Shown: positions 63,267 to 64,000 of the stretch, piece by piece | How the letters are laid out: every line of letters starts with the position of its first letter | How positions within the stretch are numbered: the first letter of the stretch is position 1 | Source of the DNA: Methylobacterium sp. Leaf123 | Lineage (GTDB): Bacteria > Pseudomonadota > Alphaproteobacteria > Rhizobiales > Beijerinckiaceae | NCBI RefSeq assembly: GCF_001423405.1 | Contig: NZ_LMNS01000005.1 | Coordinates: forward strand, 23,354-87,353 | Direction: 5' to 3' | DNA length: 64,000 nt | The notes under the pieces: generated by a model | Seen by the model: the letters and a program-made list of their open reading frames with translations, nothing else | What the model was told of the DNA's origin: nothing | The model's database searches: none | Made by a program: the position numbers and the translations under genes

Positions 63267-64000
63267 TCAGAGCATGCTCGGCAGGATCCGGTCCGGCGGA
63301 CGGTGGCCGTCCATGAAGGTCTTGATGTTGATGATGACCTTCTCGCCCATATCGGTGCGGCTCTCATGCGTTGCCGAACCCATATGCGGCAGCAGCACGA
63401 CCTTGCCGGTGCGGGCGAGCCGCACGAGGCGCGGGCTCACCGCCGGCTCCTGCTCGAACACGTCGAGGCCGGCGGCCGAGATTTCGCCCCCCTCGATCAG
63501 GCGCGCCAGCGCGTTCTCGTCGATCACCTCGCCGCGGGCGGTGTTGACGACGATCGCCTCGGGCTTGAGCAGCTTCAGACGGCGGGCCGAGAGCAGGTGA
63601 TAGGTCGCGGGCGTGTGCGGGCAGTTGACCGAGACGATATCCACCCGGGCCAGCATCTGGTCGAGGGATTCCCAGTAGGTCGCGTCGAGCGATTCCTCGA
63701 TATGCGAGGGCACCCGGCGGCGGTTGTGGTAGTGGATCGATAGGCCGAAGGCCTTTGCGCGGCGGGCCAGCGCCTGGCCGATGCGGCCCATGCCGACGAT
63801 GCCGAGGCGCTTGCCCGTGATGCGGCGTCCCAGCATCCAGGTCGGCGACCAGCCCGTGGTCCAATCGTCGTCGGGAATGATCCGCGCGCCTTCCGCGAGC
63901 CGGCGGGCGACCGCCAGGATCAGCGCCATGGTCATGTCGGCGGTGTCCTCGGTCAGCACGCCGGGCGTGTTGGTGACCGTGATGCCGCGCTCCAGCGCCC
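63267..64000 (-). CDS. D-2-hydroxyacid dehydrogenase (glyoxylate/hydroxypyruvate reductase-like), N-terminus cut off
   Basis: The visible part (about 244 residues) enters from the right edge in frame as ALERGITVTNTPGVLTEDT. The NAD-binding motif is GIVGMGRIG, catalytic Arg lies in NTARGE, Glu in the LDVFEQEP segment and His in LLPHMGSAT, the standard R-E-H set. The missing N-terminal part is roughly 90 residues by family length. It may act on glyoxylate or hydroxypyruvate, relevant to methylotrophic metabolism, but substrate is uncertain. Confidence 0.88.
   Translation of the reverse strand, partial: ALERGITVTNTPGVLTEDTADMTMALILAVARRLAEGARIIPDDDWTTGWSPTWMLGRRITGKRLGIVGMGRIGQALARRAKAFGLSIHYHNRRRVPSHIEESLDATYWESLDQMLARVDIVSVNCPHTPATYHLLSARRLKLLKPEAIVVNTARGEVIDENALARLIEGGEISAAGLDVFEQEPAVSPRLVRLARTGKVVLLPHMGSATHESRTDMGEKVIINIKTFMDGHRPPDRILPSML

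Overview
The window is a chromosomal segment of a high-GC methylotrophic alphaproteobacterium, most likely Methylobacterium/Methylorubrum. I infer this from a 557-residue formate-tetrahydrofolate ligase that, from memory, closely resembles the M. extorquens enzyme. A periplasmic formate dehydrogenase cluster of the FDH3 type, a duplicated-domain dCTP deaminase, a sigma-EcfG-type promoter and the hrcA/rph/rdgB/hemW order fit the same group. No search could be run, so the genus is an inference.

Layout. 1-204: the end of an IS3-family insertion sequence, present as two tandem copies. 206-3722: an iron alcohol dehydrogenase plus succinate-semialdehyde dehydrogenase operon, divergent from an IclR regulator (possible 4-hydroxybutyrate or short-chain diol use). 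3982-7996: a PAS-PAS-PAS-LuxR regulator behind an EcfG-type promoter, followed by CsbD-like and membrane-anchored stress proteins and a 34-codon gene. 8165-17916: housekeeping genes (bestrophin-like channel, ArgE, ApaG, Dcd, formate/nitrite transporter, CinA-like, SfsA, FkbM methyltransferase, hydrolase) with one low-GC gene. 17941-19643: an ABC-2 exporter.

19907-32579 is the functional core. It holds a divergent multi-cluster ferredoxin, then a tightly overlapping set of poorly characterised proteins (biotin/lipoate-ligase-like, DUF6505-, DUF6352-, DUF3305- and DUF3306-like). These are followed by a TorD chaperone, a small Tat-targeted protein, the three FDH subunits and two small exported proteins. 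Periplasmic formate oxidation would deliver electrons through the Fe-S subunit and cytochrome b to quinone. Further right, ftfL (56414-58087) takes formate toward assimilation through tetrahydrofolate, and a FocA-like channel lies at 12432-13319, so three formate-related functions share the window.

32614-38855: a YgjV-like protein and a TetR-controlled RND efflux operon with a clear operator/promoter. 39002-47298: an EamA transporter, then hrcA divergent from rph-rdgB-hemW, an LpoA-like lipoprotein, rsmI and yraN. 47326-50768: a small response regulator and an osmoprotectant-type ABC importer with no ATPase gene beside it. 50830-56239: an isochorismatase-like hydrolase, an L,D-transpeptidase, an extensin-like endopeptidase and an M3 oligopeptidase. 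58318-63137: a copper-chaperone-like protein, a degenerate EAL protein, CheZ, CheY and RibF. The right edge cuts a D-2-hydroxyacid dehydrogenase.

Other structure includes two cloverleaf-like palindromic repeats (30328-30437, 43304-43408), a third palindromic element (56250-56400), several intrinsic terminators, and an orphan promoter-terminator pair at 19782-19853. I saw no rRNA, tRNA, CRISPR array or prophage.
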